33,790 nucleotides of DNA from Candidatus Rokubacteria bacterium GWA2_70_23 (GCA_001788395.1 MGBT01000083.1:1-33790); one strand, 5' to 3'. Positions 17,175-28,624 are shown, counted from the first letter of the stretch. Numbers and translations are program-made. The notes: generated by a model not told the origin, from the sequence alone.

Positions 17175-18794
17175 CTACCTCGAGCGGCGCCGGCGGACGA
17201 CGGCGACGATCCCGCTGGCAACGACAGCGCCGGGCAGCACCACGACGGGCAGCCAGAGCACAGCCTGGGACTGGGAAGACGTGAGCATGATCGGGATCTG
17301 GGTTGCGTCCTTCGCGCGCACCGAGATCAGATCCTCCTCCTCGGCCAGCCAGGACACGATGTTGAGAAAGAAGTCGCGGTTGCCCTGAGCGCCGATGAAC
17401 TGGTTGGAGGCCAGGCTCGCGGTGCCGACCACGACGAGGCGGGCCTTCGCGGGCTTCCGCTCCTCGGCGCCGTCCCCACCCGGAACCCCGGGCTTGGCGC
17501 CGCCCCGGTCGCCCGTCTTGGCGTCCGCCTGGATCTCGATGGTGGCGACGGCGGCCACGGGGAGCGGGCCTTTCTTGTCCTGCGGATCGGGCTTGGCCTC
17601 CCCGCGCTGCAGCGCCGCCTTGTCGGTCTCGCCCCAGGACTGCGGGCTCGAATGCGCCAGGGTTCGTACCTGGACGCCCTTCGGCAAGGTCGCCGCCGGG
17701 GACACCGACCGCGTCAGCGGGAAGAGCGTCATGACGCCGCCCATGTCCCGCGTGATCGGGTGACTGTCGTACTGGTTCACGACCGGCACTTCGGGTCCGA
17801 CCCCGAACAGCCGCCCGATGGGATTCATCTCGACCACGAGGTCGTCGCCGATGTCGAAGCCGTACTTCGCGAGGTACGTCCGCAGGCCCTCCGCCTGGAA
17901 GGGCGCCGCCATGAAGAAGACCTTCCCGCCGCGGCCGATGTAGGAGTCGACGGCCTCCAGCTCCTGCGGGAAGAGATCGGTGCGCGGCCCCGGGATCATC
18001 AGCATGGCCGCATCGTCCGGGATCGTGGGATCGCGGGCGAGGGTCAGCTCCTTGACCTCGTAGTTGGCCTTCTCCATCTGCTCCTTGGCCTGGCTGAACC
18101 CCGGGCGGTCGGTGCCGGCGATGTCGGCCTCGCCGTGCCCCTTGACGACGTAGACAACGCGCTTGCCGTCCCGCGTCACCTTCACCAGACCGTTGGTGAG
18201 CTTCTCCTCCTCGGCGTCCAGGATCTTCTCGGACTTGGTCTCGCCCTTGCCGCCGCGCTCCAGCACCACGGTGCCGTAGCTCTCGACGCCGTAGCGGCGC
18301 GCCAGCCCCGGCGCCCGGTCGGGATCCTCCATCCGCGAGGTGAATTTGCCGCCGGAGTAGGATGCGTACTGCTTGAACAGGTCCTCGGCAGGGCGCTTGC
18401 CGGGGGTGTCGGAGCGGAAAAAGGCGATGGCCTCCACCGGCATCTTGAGCGTCTGCAGCACCTTGATGGTCTGCGGGGAGAGGCTGTGCCGCTTGTTCTC
18501 CGTCAGATCCCAGCGCGTGCTGTGACGCATGGACACCGCGTTGGCGAGCACCACGACGCCGAGCGCCAGGAGGACCATCACGCCCACGCCCGCCCCGTAG
18601 CGCGTGGAGCGCTGCCCGAGGGCGCGGCCCACGGACCCGGCGTTGAGCGCGAACGACAGGGCCAGAAGCAGGGCGCCCGCGACGACGAGGGCCCAGCGGA
18701 GCCGCTCGAGCGAGGGCACGAACAGGACGAGCGCCCCCGCGCCGAGCAGCAGCACGATCGCGAGGGACGCAGCCCAGCGGCGGAGGACGCTCAT
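17175..18794 (-). CDS. GldG-like ABC transporter auxiliary protein
   Basis: Two N-terminal TMs, RWDLTENKRHSLSPQTIKVLQTLKMPVEAIAFF, VVYVVKGHGEADI, IPGPRTDLFPQELEAVDSYIGRGGKVFF, C-terminal TM. Confidence 0.86.
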   Translation of the reverse strand: MSVLRRWAASLAIVLLLGAGALVLFVPSLERLRWALVVAGALLLALSFALNAGSVGRALGQRSTRYGAGVGVMVLLALGVVVLANAVSMRHSTRWDLTENKRHSLSPQTIKVLQTLKMPVEAIAFFRSDTPGKRPAEDLFKQYASYSGGKFTSRMEDPDRAPGLARRYGVESYGTVVLERGGKGETKSEKILDAEEEKLTNGLVKVTRDGKRVVYVVKGHGEADIAGTDRPGFSQAKEQMEKANYEVKELTLARDPTIPDDAAMLMIPGPRTDLFPQELEAVDSYIGRGGKVFFMAAPFQAEGLRTYLAKYGFDIGDDLVVEMNPIGRLFGVGPEVPVVNQYDSHPITRDMGGVMTLFPLTRSVSPAATLPKGVQVRTLAHSSPQSWGETDKAALQRGEAKPDPQDKKGPLPVAAVATIEIQADAKTGDRGGAKPGVPGGDGAEERKPAKARLVVVGTASLASNQFIGAQGNRDFFLNIVSWLAEEEDLISVRAKDATQIPIMLTSSQSQAVLWLPVVVLPGAVVASGIVAVVRRRRSR

Positions 18795-18798
18795 GGCG

Positions 18799-19566
18799 TT
18801 ATCCCTTCCACCGCTTGGCCTCCAGCGACCGGAGCGCCAGGAAGAGTGCGAAGGCCATCGCCGTCACGTAGTACACCACGTCCTTCGTATCGAGCACGCC
18901 CTTGCTGAAGCTGTCCATGTGGTCGGTGATGGAGACGTACTGGAGCACCGTCCTGAGCGTCCCGCCGGCAAAGTCAGCGCCCCAGCCGACGACCCAGAGC
19001 CCGAGCAGGATGCCGAAGGTCGCGAAGCCGGCCACGATCTGGTTCTCGGTCATGGACGACAGCAGGATCCCGACGGCAAGGAAGGTCCCACCGAGCAGCA
19101 GAAGCCCGAGGTAGCCCGTCATGACGGCGCCCCATTCCACCCGCGCGAAGTACGAGACCATGCCCGGGTAGAGGAGCGTGAGCCCCAGCAGGAGCACGTA
19201 GAGCGCGCCCGCCGCCAGGAACTTGCCCAGGAGGATCTCGCCATCACGGACCGGATAGGTCAGGAGCAGCTCGAGGGTCCCGGCGCGCTTCTCCTCGGCG
19301 AAGAGCCGCATCGTGACCATGGGCATGAAGAAGAGGAGCACCACGGCCATGTTGGAGAAGAGCGGCCGCAGGATCCCCTCGGTGGGGTTCAGGCTCTGCG
19401 CCATCTGCGGCTGCATGGCCGCCTGCATCGAGGACATGTTGTAGAAGAGGAGGATCTGGCTGAAGAACCAGCCCGAGATCACCAGGAAGAAGGTGCCGAC
19501 CACGTAGGCGACGGGCGATCCGAAGTAGAGCCGCATCTCCTTCTTGAAGACGGGCCACCAGCGCAT
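18799..19566 (-). CDS. ABC-2 type permease (GldF-like)
   Basis: MRWWPVFKKEMRLYFGSPVAYVV...; FFMPMVTMRLFAEEKRAGTLELLLTYPVRDGEILLGKFLAA; start overlaps the ATPase stop by 1 nt. Confidence 0.9.
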   Translation of the reverse strand: MRWWPVFKKEMRLYFGSPVAYVVGTFFLVISGWFFSQILLFYNMSSMQAAMQPQMAQSLNPTEGILRPLFSNMAVVLLFFMPMVTMRLFAEEKRAGTLELLLTYPVRDGEILLGKFLAAGALYVLLLGLTLLYPGMVSYFARVEWGAVMTGYLGLLLLGGTFLAVGILLSSMTENQIVAGFATFGILLGLWVVGWGADFAGGTLRTVLQYVSITDHMDSFSKGVLDTKDVVYYVTAMAFALFLALRSLEAKRWKG

Positions 19567-20555
19567 CAGGCGACCTCGGCGGTGGCCGTGGGAGTCTCCA
19601 CGCTCTCGGCGGACTCGGCGGCCTCCTCGCCTGCCACCACGCGGATGAAGACCTCCTCCAGGCTCATGCCGACCTGGTGCAGCTCGAGGAGCGGCCAGGC
19701 GCGGCTCGTGACGAGACGGGCCAGATCGCCGCGCACGTCGTGGCCGCGCGATGCCTCCACCACGAAGGAGGCCGCGCCGTCCCGCGTCTCCTGCACCGCC
19801 ACGCGAAGCACCCCCGGCACGCCGAGGAGCGCCACCTCCACCGCCTCCGCCGGCGCCCCCACCTCGATCGCCACGCGGGAGGTCGGGAAGACTTGCTCGA
19901 CGAGCTCGGACTGCGTGCCCTGGGCGACGATGCGCCCGCGATGGATGATGATCACGCCGTCGCAGACCATGGAGACTTCGGGCAAGATGTGGGTGGACAG
20001 GATCACGGTGTGCTGCCCCGCCAGCGAGCGGATGAGGGCGCGGATCTCGGCGATCTGCTTCGGATCGAGGCCGATGGTGGGCTCGTCCATGATCAGCACC
20101 TCGGGGTCGCCCAGGAGCGCCTGCGCCAGCCCGACGCGCTGCCGGTAGCCCTTGGAGAGCTTGCCGATGAGCCGGCGCTGCATGTCCGTGATGAAGCAGC
20201 GCTCCATCACCTCGGCGACCTTGCCCCTCCGCGCCCGTCGGGGCACGCCCTTGATCTCCGCCACGAAGTCGAGATACGCCGCCACGGGAAGATCCGGGTA
20301 GAGCGGGGCGTTCTCGGGCAGGTACCCGATGCGCCGCCGCACCTCCATGGACTGGGAGAACACGTCGAAGCCCGCGATGCGTGCCGTCCCGCCGCTGGCC
20401 GCCATGAAACACGACAGGATCTTCATCGTCGTGGACTTGCCGGCGCCGTTGGGGCCGAGGAAGCCGACGATCGTCCCCTTCTCGACGGTGAAAGACACGT
20501 CCTGGACGGCCGTGACAGGCCCGTAATGCTTGGTCAGCCGATCGACTTCGATCAT
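19566..20555 (-). CDS. ABC transporter ATP-binding protein (GldA-like)
   Basis: Walker A GPNGAGKST, signature LSKGYRQRVGLAQAL, Walker B VLIMDEPTIGLDP; start at MIEVDRL. Confidence 0.93.
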   Translation of the reverse strand: MIEVDRLTKHYGPVTAVQDVSFTVEKGTIVGFLGPNGAGKSTTMKILSCFMAASGGTARIAGFDVFSQSMEVRRRIGYLPENAPLYPDLPVAAYLDFVAEIKGVPRRARRGKVAEVMERCFITDMQRRLIGKLSKGYRQRVGLAQALLGDPEVLIMDEPTIGLDPKQIAEIRALIRSLAGQHTVILSTHILPEVSMVCDGVIIIHRGRIVAQGTQSELVEQVFPTSRVAIEVGAPAEAVEVALLGVPGVLRVAVQETRDGAASFVVEASRGHDVRGDLARLVTSRAWPLLELHQVGMSLEEVFIRVVAGEEAAESAESVETPTATAEVA

Positions 20556-20589
20556 GGGTGTTGGCCGATGTACATCGTAGCCGGCACTC

Positions 20590-20598
20590 AGTATAGCA
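20590..20598 (-). promoter_or_regulatory. Extended -10 element TGCTATACT upstream of the ABC operon
   Basis: Minus-strand TGCTATACT about 35 nt upstream of the ATPase ATG; no convincing -35. Confidence 0.4.
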
Positions 20599-20665
20599 CA
20601 CGGTCCCGGGCCGGGGCCTTTGCTGGGGCGTCCCGGGCGTGAGACCATGGCAGCTGGGAGGGTCC

Positions 20666-22807
<2,142 letters not shown>

Positions 22808-22846
22808 CGGCCGCGGCGCCCTCTTCCGGCGCCTCCGCGCGTCTCG

Positions 22847-23126
22847 CTAGACCAGCCCGGTGATGGAGCCGTCGGGCGCGACGTCGACGCGTTCCGCGTT
22901 CGGGCGGCGCGGGAGGCCGGGCATGGTGGCGATGCCCCCTGCGAACGCCACGAGGAAGCCGGCCCCCGCCGAGATCTCGACAGCGTTCACGGTGATCCGG
23001 AAGCCCCGCGGCCATATCCCGCCCGTACGGCACCCATTCGGCCTCGGCGAGGCCGAGGTCCTGCGCCAGGTCCGCGATGGGACGCGGAGGGCTAGGGCCG
23101 AGTCGGGGCGGGGTCGAGGTCGGCAT
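22847..23126 (-). pseudogene. fhs: Formate-tetrahydrofolate ligase remnant: N- and C-terminal ends joined, catalytic core missing
   Basis: Frame 1 PRPIADLAQDLGLAEAEWVPYGRDMA resembles the FTHFS N-terminus; a shifted frame gives PRGFRITVNAVEISAGAGFLVAFAGGIATMPGLPRRPNAERVDVAPDGSITGLV*, the FTHFS C-terminus. Confidence 0.82.
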
Positions 23127-23514
23127 CGGGCATGATCTTCTTGAGCCAGTCGGGGATGGCGATCATCCTCTGCGTCGGCGGGTCCCAGCAGGCGTGGCGG
23201 GTATGTCCGGTGGCGATCAGCTCCGAGGCCTCATCGCGGATCTCGTAGGAGAACGTGAAGCTCGCGCGCCGGCACTCGCTCACGCGGCTGATGACTGCAA
23301 GCAAGTCGTCGAGGCGGGCCGGCTTGACGTAGCGGACGAGGGCCTCCACCACCGGCATGTGGATCCGCTGGTTGACCTGCGCCATCGGCAGCCCCGCCTG
23401 CCTGAGATACTCGACCCGCCCGACCTCGAAGTAGGTGAGGTAGTTGCCGTAGTAGACGACCGACATGGTGTCGGTGTCCTTGTAGCGCACACGAATGTGG
23501 GTCGTCGCGGCCAT
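23092..23514 (-). CDS. Acyl-CoA thioesterase, YbgC/4-hydroxybenzoyl-CoA thioesterase family
   Basis: VRYKDTDTMSVVYYGNYLTYFEVGRVEYLRQAG hotdog active-site motif. Confidence 0.9.
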   Translation of the reverse strand: MAATTHIRVRYKDTDTMSVVYYGNYLTYFEVGRVEYLRQAGLPMAQVNQRIHMPVVEALVRYVKPARLDDLLAVISRVSECRRASFTFSYEIRDEASELIATGHTRHACWDPPTQRMIAIPDWLKKIMPDADLDPAPTRP

Positions 23515-23534
23515 CTCGGGTGGGCGCGTACCGG

Positions 23535-24506
23535 CTACAAATACTGGCCGTAGCGGATCTTCTCGACGACCTCGCGGATGCGACGGTAGGCGTCGATCTG
23601 GTGGAGCAGGTCCTGGGTGGTGACGAGCCCGGCGTCCCGCCCCTCGCCCGCGGCGTACACCTTCTGCTCGAGCGCGCGCCGGAGCACCTCGGAGATCTCG
23701 GCGCCGCTCATTCCGCCCATGGGGGGCAGGAGCGAGCGGAAGTCCAGGCTCTCGAAGAGCGGGCGGCCCGCGGCGTTCTCCGCCCGCGTCTTCGCCAGCT
23801 GCAGGATCTCCTGCTGTGCGGGACCATCGGGCAGGGTCACCTCCACGAGGCGGTCGAGACGTCCCGGGGCGACGAGCGAGGGATCCACCGAGTCCGTCCG
23901 GTTCGTCGAGGCGACGACGATCACGGGCGAGAAGTCATCGAGGCTATCCATCTTCTCGCAGAGCGCCGCCACCAGGCGGGCGCTGGCCTCCCGCGCCTGG
24001 GCAGGCGGGAGCAGGTGCTCCAGGGACAGCGCGGTGGCCTCATCCAGGAAGACCACGGCCTTCCCCTCGGTCTTGGCGATCCCCACGATCTCCTGCAGGA
24101 TCTCGCCCGTGGTCGGGCCGAACTTGGACGTGAGGTTCATCAGCTTGAGGTGGTAGAAGATCGCCCCGGCGCTCGTCGCCAGCGCGCGCGCGAGCATGGA
24201 CTTGCCGGTGCCGGGCGGACCGTAGAGGAGCAGGCCCTTGGGCGGGGTGATGCCCCACTTGCGGTAGAGCTCCGGGTCGGTGAGCGCCGTGGCGAAGCCG
24301 CGCACGGCCGCCTTGGCCTGGGCGAGGCCGCCGATGTGCTCGAAGGAGGTCTCCGGCTTGATGATGACCACGACCCGCCCGCTCAGGTCACCGAACTTCT
24401 CCCCGAGCTTCGCGAAGACGTCCTCGATGCGGCGCTGGATCGCCCACTGCTGGCCGCCGTTCTTCGGCGGCTCGGGGACGGCGTCCTTCACCTCCTCGGC
24501 CGCCAC
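23535..24506 (-). CDS. AAA+ ATPase (Cdc48/proteasomal-ATPase-like)
   Basis: GPPGTGKSMLARALA (Walker A), AVVFLDEA (Walker B), VIVVASTNRTDSVDPSLVAPGRLDRLVEVTLP; no protease domain; GTG start. Confidence 0.88.
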   Translation of the reverse strand: MAAEEVKDAVPEPPKNGGQQWAIQRRIEDVFAKLGEKFGDLSGRVVVIIKPETSFEHIGGLAQAKAAVRGFATALTDPELYRKWGITPPKGLLLYGPPGTGKSMLARALATSAGAIFYHLKLMNLTSKFGPTTGEILQEIVGIAKTEGKAVVFLDEATALSLEHLLPPAQAREASARLVAALCEKMDSLDDFSPVIVVASTNRTDSVDPSLVAPGRLDRLVEVTLPDGPAQQEILQLAKTRAENAAGRPLFESLDFRSLLPPMGGMSGAEISEVLRRALEQKVYAAGEGRDAGLVTTQDLLHQIDAYRRIREVVEKIRYGQYL

Positions 24507-24508
24507 GG

Positions 24509-25045
24509 TCAGATCCTCGGCGGGGCGCCGGCGGGCGGCGGCTGGAGGCGCTCGGACTTCTCGAACACGCGGTCCTCGACGAAGACGGGGGCCTTCGCGC
24601 GGATGGCGAGCGCGATGGCATCGGACGGCCGGGAGTCGAGCTGCATGTCGCCGCCGCCCGCCACCAGATACACGGTCGCGTAGTAGATGTCGTCCTTGAG
24701 GTCGGTGATCACCGCCTTCTTCACGGACACGTTCAGGCGCCCGAAGAGCGTGAGGAAGAGGTCGTGGGTGAGCGGGCGTGGGGGCGTGAGGTTCTGCAGG
24801 GGGAATGCGATGCCGGTGGCCTCTGCAGCGCCGATGGCCATGGCGAACGTGCGCTTGTCACGCTTGCCCTGGAGCACCACCGTGGGCTGGCGGGTGTTCG
24901 GGCTCAGCAACAGCCCGACGACCTCCACTTCCTGGGGACCGAGCGCCTTGGGGGGCGGCGCCTCGCTCTTGCCGCCGGCCGCCAGGAGCGCCGTGCCGCA
25001 CACGAGCACCAGGCCGAGCGTTGCGAACCGCCTGCGTCTCCTCAT
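24509..25045 (-). CDS. Bifunctional nuclease (DUF151) domain protein with predicted signal peptide
   Basis: EVEVVGLLLSP...VVLQGK...MAIGAAEATGIAFPLQ...R...HDLF...L.....V..AVITDLKDDIYYATVYL...DSRPSDAIALAIRAKAPVFVED; N-terminus MRRRRRFATLGLVLVCGTALLAAGG. Confidence 0.85.
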   Translation of the reverse strand: MRRRRRFATLGLVLVCGTALLAAGGKSEAPPPKALGPQEVEVVGLLLSPNTRQPTVVLQGKRDKRTFAMAIGAAEATGIAFPLQNLTPPRPLTHDLFLTLFGRLNVSVKKAVITDLKDDIYYATVYLVAGGGDMQLDSRPSDAIALAIRAKAPVFVEDRVFEKSERLQPPPAGAPPRI

Positions 25046-25116
25046 GGCTGACCTCCCTGCCGTGCGCGACTCCGCAGCGCGCCAGCAGTATCAGCCCGGG
25101 GGCGGATCAAGTCAAC

Positions 25117-26358
25117 TCAGCCATGCCTGCGGCGGTCGACATGCGCCGGCTGAAGATGCTGCTTGCCCTCACCCGCGGGCACCAGGGGCCTCAACCTGAG
25201 ACTCGTGAGGATCCCCAGCGCCAGGAGAAGGCCGAGGCCCGTCCACATGACGCCGTAGCCAAGGCCGTGGGCCACGTACCCGAACGTGATGGCGCCGAGG
25301 GCGTTGCCGACGAGGCAGACGGAGCTGAAGATGCCGACCGCGCTGCTGCGCCGGGCCTCGGGCGTCACGTCCACGACCAGCGCAGAGAGTGCGGGATAGA
25401 GAAAGCCATGCGCGCCTCCCGCCATCACGCCGGCGAGGAGGAGGAACGGCAGGACCGGGACGTCCAGGGTGGGACCGAGGAGTGAGGCCAGGAGGGCCAG
25501 GACGGCCACGGCGGCCGTCTGGACGAACATCGAGGGCACGATGACGGCGCGACGACCGCGCGTGTCGATCAGATTCCCGCCGAAGACGCGCACCGCCATG
25601 GCCGATGCTGAGTAGCCCGTGTAGAACAATCCCAGCCCAGTCACGCCCATGTGCTCCGCGAAGGTCGGGAGGAAGGTGAACAGGGTCCCGGTTCCCAGTC
25701 CGAAGAAGAAGCCGAGCGCCATGTGGATCCGCAGGAGCTCCTGCAGGCCCACGCGGAATGCCTCGACGCCCGGTCCCGCCCCCATGATGGGGGGGCGCAC
25801 CTCGCGCGTGCGCAGCACGAGGATCAGCGCCACGACGGCCACGAGCGACGAGACCGCGAAGGACCACCCGAAGCCCAGGCGCCGGATCACGGCCTCGCCG
25901 ATCAGCGGCGCCACGGCCGTGGAGACGAGCCCCGAGAGCCCGAAGATGCCCAGCGCCCAGCCGCGCCGCGCCACGGGGACGAGGTCCACGATGTGGACGT
26001 AGTTGGCGACGAAGAACAACGAGAAGGCGATCCCGTGCAGCGCGCGCAAGGCCGCCGCGACCGGGATAGAGACGCCGACGATGAAGGCCGCGGAGGAGAG
26101 CGTGAGCAGGCCCACGCCGAGCAGCATGAAGAGGCGGCGGCCCAGGCGGTCCACCCACAGGCCGATCAGGGGCTGGCACAGGATGCCGGCCACGCTGAAC
26201 ATGCTCTGGACGAGACCGACGTCCGCCTCGCTGCCGCCCAGCCGCTTCACGTACAGCGGCAGCAGCAGGAAGCCGTTGAGGGCGAGGAAGAAGAGGAAGT
26301 TGGTGAGCATGGCGCGCGCGTACGGGCCGCGCATCAGGATCTGGAGCGCGGAGCTCAC
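25117..26358 (-). CDS. MFS transporter
   Basis: About 12 hydrophobic segments; GLWVDRLGRRLFM loop motif; GTG start. Confidence 0.9.
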   Translation of the reverse strand: MSSALQILMRGPYARAMLTNFLFFLALNGFLLLPLYVKRLGGSEADVGLVQSMFSVAGILCQPLIGLWVDRLGRRLFMLLGVGLLTLSSAAFIVGVSIPVAAALRALHGIAFSLFFVANYVHIVDLVPVARRGWALGIFGLSGLVSTAVAPLIGEAVIRRLGFGWSFAVSSLVAVVALILVLRTREVRPPIMGAGPGVEAFRVGLQELLRIHMALGFFFGLGTGTLFTFLPTFAEHMGVTGLGLFYTGYSASAMAVRVFGGNLIDTRGRRAVIVPSMFVQTAAVAVLALLASLLGPTLDVPVLPFLLLAGVMAGGAHGFLYPALSALVVDVTPEARRSSAVGIFSSVCLVGNALGAITFGYVAHGLGYGVMWTGLGLLLALGILTSLRLRPLVPAGEGKQHLQPAHVDRRRHG

Positions 26359-26417
26359 CGGGCTGGCCGCAGGCCCGAGCGCCGCAGTAGAATGGCGTGC
26401 GACATGAGACGAAGGAA

Positions 26418-26426
26418 GTATAGCAT
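26418..26426 (-). promoter_or_regulatory. Extended -10 element TGCTATACT upstream of the MFS gene
   Basis: Minus-strand TGCTATACT about 60 nt upstream of the GTG; same 9-mer as upstream of the ABC operon. Confidence 0.35.
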
Positions 26427-26438
26427 GCGGGCTCTCGC

Positions 26439-27323
26439 GTGATCACGATCGCCGGCGTCTTCGCCTCCGCGGTCACCCTCGCGCGGCCCGGACGCGGGCG
26501 CCTCCGCGCGCCGCAGCGGCTCCAGAGCTGGCCGGGGATCGTCCACGGTGGCGGCCTGCTGGCTGCGCTCGACGACGCGGCCGCTCGCGCGGGTCTCGCC
26601 GGTGCGCCCCGCGTCCTCGAGGGCCGCCTCACGTCGTCCGTGCCCGTCGAGACCGAGCTCGATCTCGACGGACGCGCTCACGACGGCGTGGTGACCGTCA
26701 CCGTGCTTCAGAACGGGCAGACGCTCACCTCCGCCTCGGTCACACCGCTGCGCGGGGGTGACCACGCGACCGCGCCGCCCTGGCGCGGCGGTGGGGCGGG
26801 ATGGCCCCTGCCCCTGTCGGAGGACTGCCTCGCCTGCGGCGCGCGCAACCCGCTGGGCCTCCAGGTGGGGCTGTCCTTCGACGACGAGGGCGTCTGGGCG
26901 CGGCTTGTGCCGCGCGAGCCCTGGAGCACGGGGGCCGGCACGCTCCATCCGGCCATCGCGCCCGTCCTCCTCGACGAGATCGCGTGGTGGCTCGGAGCCC
27001 TGGTGATGAAGGAAGGCGGGCTGACGAACCGGATCAGCGTCACCCTGCTCGACGGGGCGCTGCCGGCGGGCACACCGCTGATCGGCGTGGGGCGCTTCGA
27101 TCAGGTCGAGCCCGTCGACCGCAAGCGGACCTTCTGGCGCACCGCCTCGGCGCTCCTCACCGAGGCGGGGGATCTGCTCGCCACGGCGTCCATCGTCTTC
27201 CGTGGCGGCGCCGACTACTCGTCCCGCCAGATGAGCTACTTCCGCGACCGCACGCCACCCGACCTCTTCCGGAGGATGTTCCCCGGCTACGCGCGGTCAG
27301 CGGACCCGGGCGTCAGTTGCTGA
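26439..27323 (+). CDS. Hotdog-fold thioesterase-like protein, possibly a double hotdog
   Basis: WPGIVHGGGLLAALDDA in the N-terminal half; CLACGARNPLGLQVGLSFDDEG then HPAIAPVLLDEIAWWLGAL in the C-terminal half. Confidence 0.6.
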   Translation: MITIAGVFASAVTLARPGRGRLRAPQRLQSWPGIVHGGGLLAALDDAAARAGLAGAPRVLEGRLTSSVPVETELDLDGRAHDGVVTVTVLQNGQTLTSASVTPLRGGDHATAPPWRGGGAGWPLPLSEDCLACGARNPLGLQVGLSFDDEGVWARLVPREPWSTGAGTLHPAIAPVLLDEIAWWLGALVMKEGGLTNRISVTLLDGALPAGTPLIGVGRFDQVEPVDRKRTFWRTASALLTEAGDLLATASIVFRGGADYSSRQMSYFRDRTPPDLFRRMFPGYARSADPGVSC

Positions 27324-27657
27324 AGAGCCGCGTGAAGAAGTTCTTCACGCTCTGGCCAAAGGAGACCGCGCCTTCCTTGGTCTTCTCCCAGGCGCTCTTG
27401 GCTGGAGGCTCCGCGGCGCCGGCTGCCTCCTTGATCTTCTCGCCGCTGAACTTGGCGCCCTCCACCACGGTCGCGCCGATGCCCTTGGCCGTCTCCTCGA
27501 CACCCGCGCCGATCTCGCCCCTGCCGATCTTTCTGGCGCCGCTCTCGACCTGCTGGGTCGCCGCCCTCACCTTCGAGTCGTCCGCCGCCAGCGCGGGGAC
27601 CGCGGAGACCAGCGCGAACGCCATCGCGACTGCTGCTGCACGCACGCTCATCGGCAC
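27313..27657 (-). CDS. Small secreted protein of unknown function
   Basis: Signal peptide VRAAAVAMAFALVSAVPALAAD followed by amphipathic Lys/Glu/Ala-rich sequence ending FFTRLFSN. Confidence 0.55.
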   Translation of the reverse strand: MPMSVRAAAVAMAFALVSAVPALAADDSKVRAATQQVESGARKIGRGEIGAGVEETAKGIGATVVEGAKFSGEKIKEAAGAAEPPAKSAWEKTKEGAVSFGQSVKNFFTRLFSN

Positions 27658-27728
27658 CCTCCTCCCGCTGCAGCCCCCTGCCCCGGGGCTGTTCGCTCAC
27701 TCATTATCCGACGGAGCCAGGCGCCTGC

Positions 27729-28616
27729 CTAATCGGCGTTGCCGGGAAGCGGCCGCGCGGTGGAGGACAGCGACGACGGCCGGGCGGCTCGGACCTCGAC
27801 CGCTTTCGCCTTGAGCGCCTCCCAGGCCGCCAGCGGCACGCGCGGGGTCCCGAGCCGCGCCGCGCGCACGGTAGGGCCGTGGAAGTCCGAGCCTCCGGTG
27901 GCGACGAGGCCGCGGTCGCGGCACATCTGAAGGTAACCGCCGGTCTGCGCCGCCGAGTGCTCGTTGTAGTAGCACTCGATGCCCATGAGCCCGGCCTCTA
28001 CCAGGGCGGGAACGAGCTCGTCTCTGGCCGCGAGCCCGGGATGGGCCAGCACGGGAACCCCGCCGGCCCGGCGCAGGAGCCGCACGGCGTCCTCGGGGGA
28101 GAGCTTCTTGCGCGGGACATGACCCGGCTTGCCGGCGCCCAGGTAGCGGTCGAAGGCCTCGCGCACGCTCTTGACGTAGCCGCGCCGCACCATCACCTGC
28201 GCCACGTGGGGCCGCCCGGCCGAGCCCTCGCGGACCAGCGCGAAGACCTCCGCCGGGTCGATGGGCATCCCCAGCGCGGCCAGGCGCTCCGCCATGCGGT
28301 GGACCCTCGCCCGCCGCTCCTCGCGCTGCTCGCGGCAGAAGGCCTGGAACCACGGGATCTCGTAGTCCATGGAGTACCCGAGGATGTGGATCTCACCGCC
28401 GTCCACGTCGCAGTTGATCTCGATGCCGGGAACGATCTCGAGCGGCGGGCACTGGGCCGCCTCGTCCAGCGCCTCGGCGAGCCCCTCGGTGGAGTCGTGA
28501 TCCGTCACGGCGAGCACCCGCAACCCGCGGCGGGCCGCCTCCCGCACCAGCTCGCGCGGCGTCAGGGTCCCGTCCGACGCCGTCGTGTGCGAGTGGAGGT
28601 CCACCCCTCCCGGCAT
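27729..28616 (-). CDS. PHP-domain metal-dependent phosphoesterase
   Basis: VDLHSHTTASDGTLTPRELV, LAVTDHDSTEGLAEA, PGIEINCD, VLAHPG, GSDFHGP. Confidence 0.92.
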   Translation of the reverse strand: MPGGVDLHSHTTASDGTLTPRELVREAARRGLRVLAVTDHDSTEGLAEALDEAAQCPPLEIVPGIEINCDVDGGEIHILGYSMDYEIPWFQAFCREQREERRARVHRMAERLAALGMPIDPAEVFALVREGSAGRPHVAQVMVRRGYVKSVREAFDRYLGAGKPGHVPRKKLSPEDAVRLLRRAGGVPVLAHPGLAARDELVPALVEAGLMGIECYYNEHSAAQTGGYLQMCRDRGLVATGGSDFHGPTVRAARLGTPRVPLAAWEALKAKAVEVRAARPSSLSSTARPLPGNAD

Positions 28617-28624
28617 GGCCGCCC

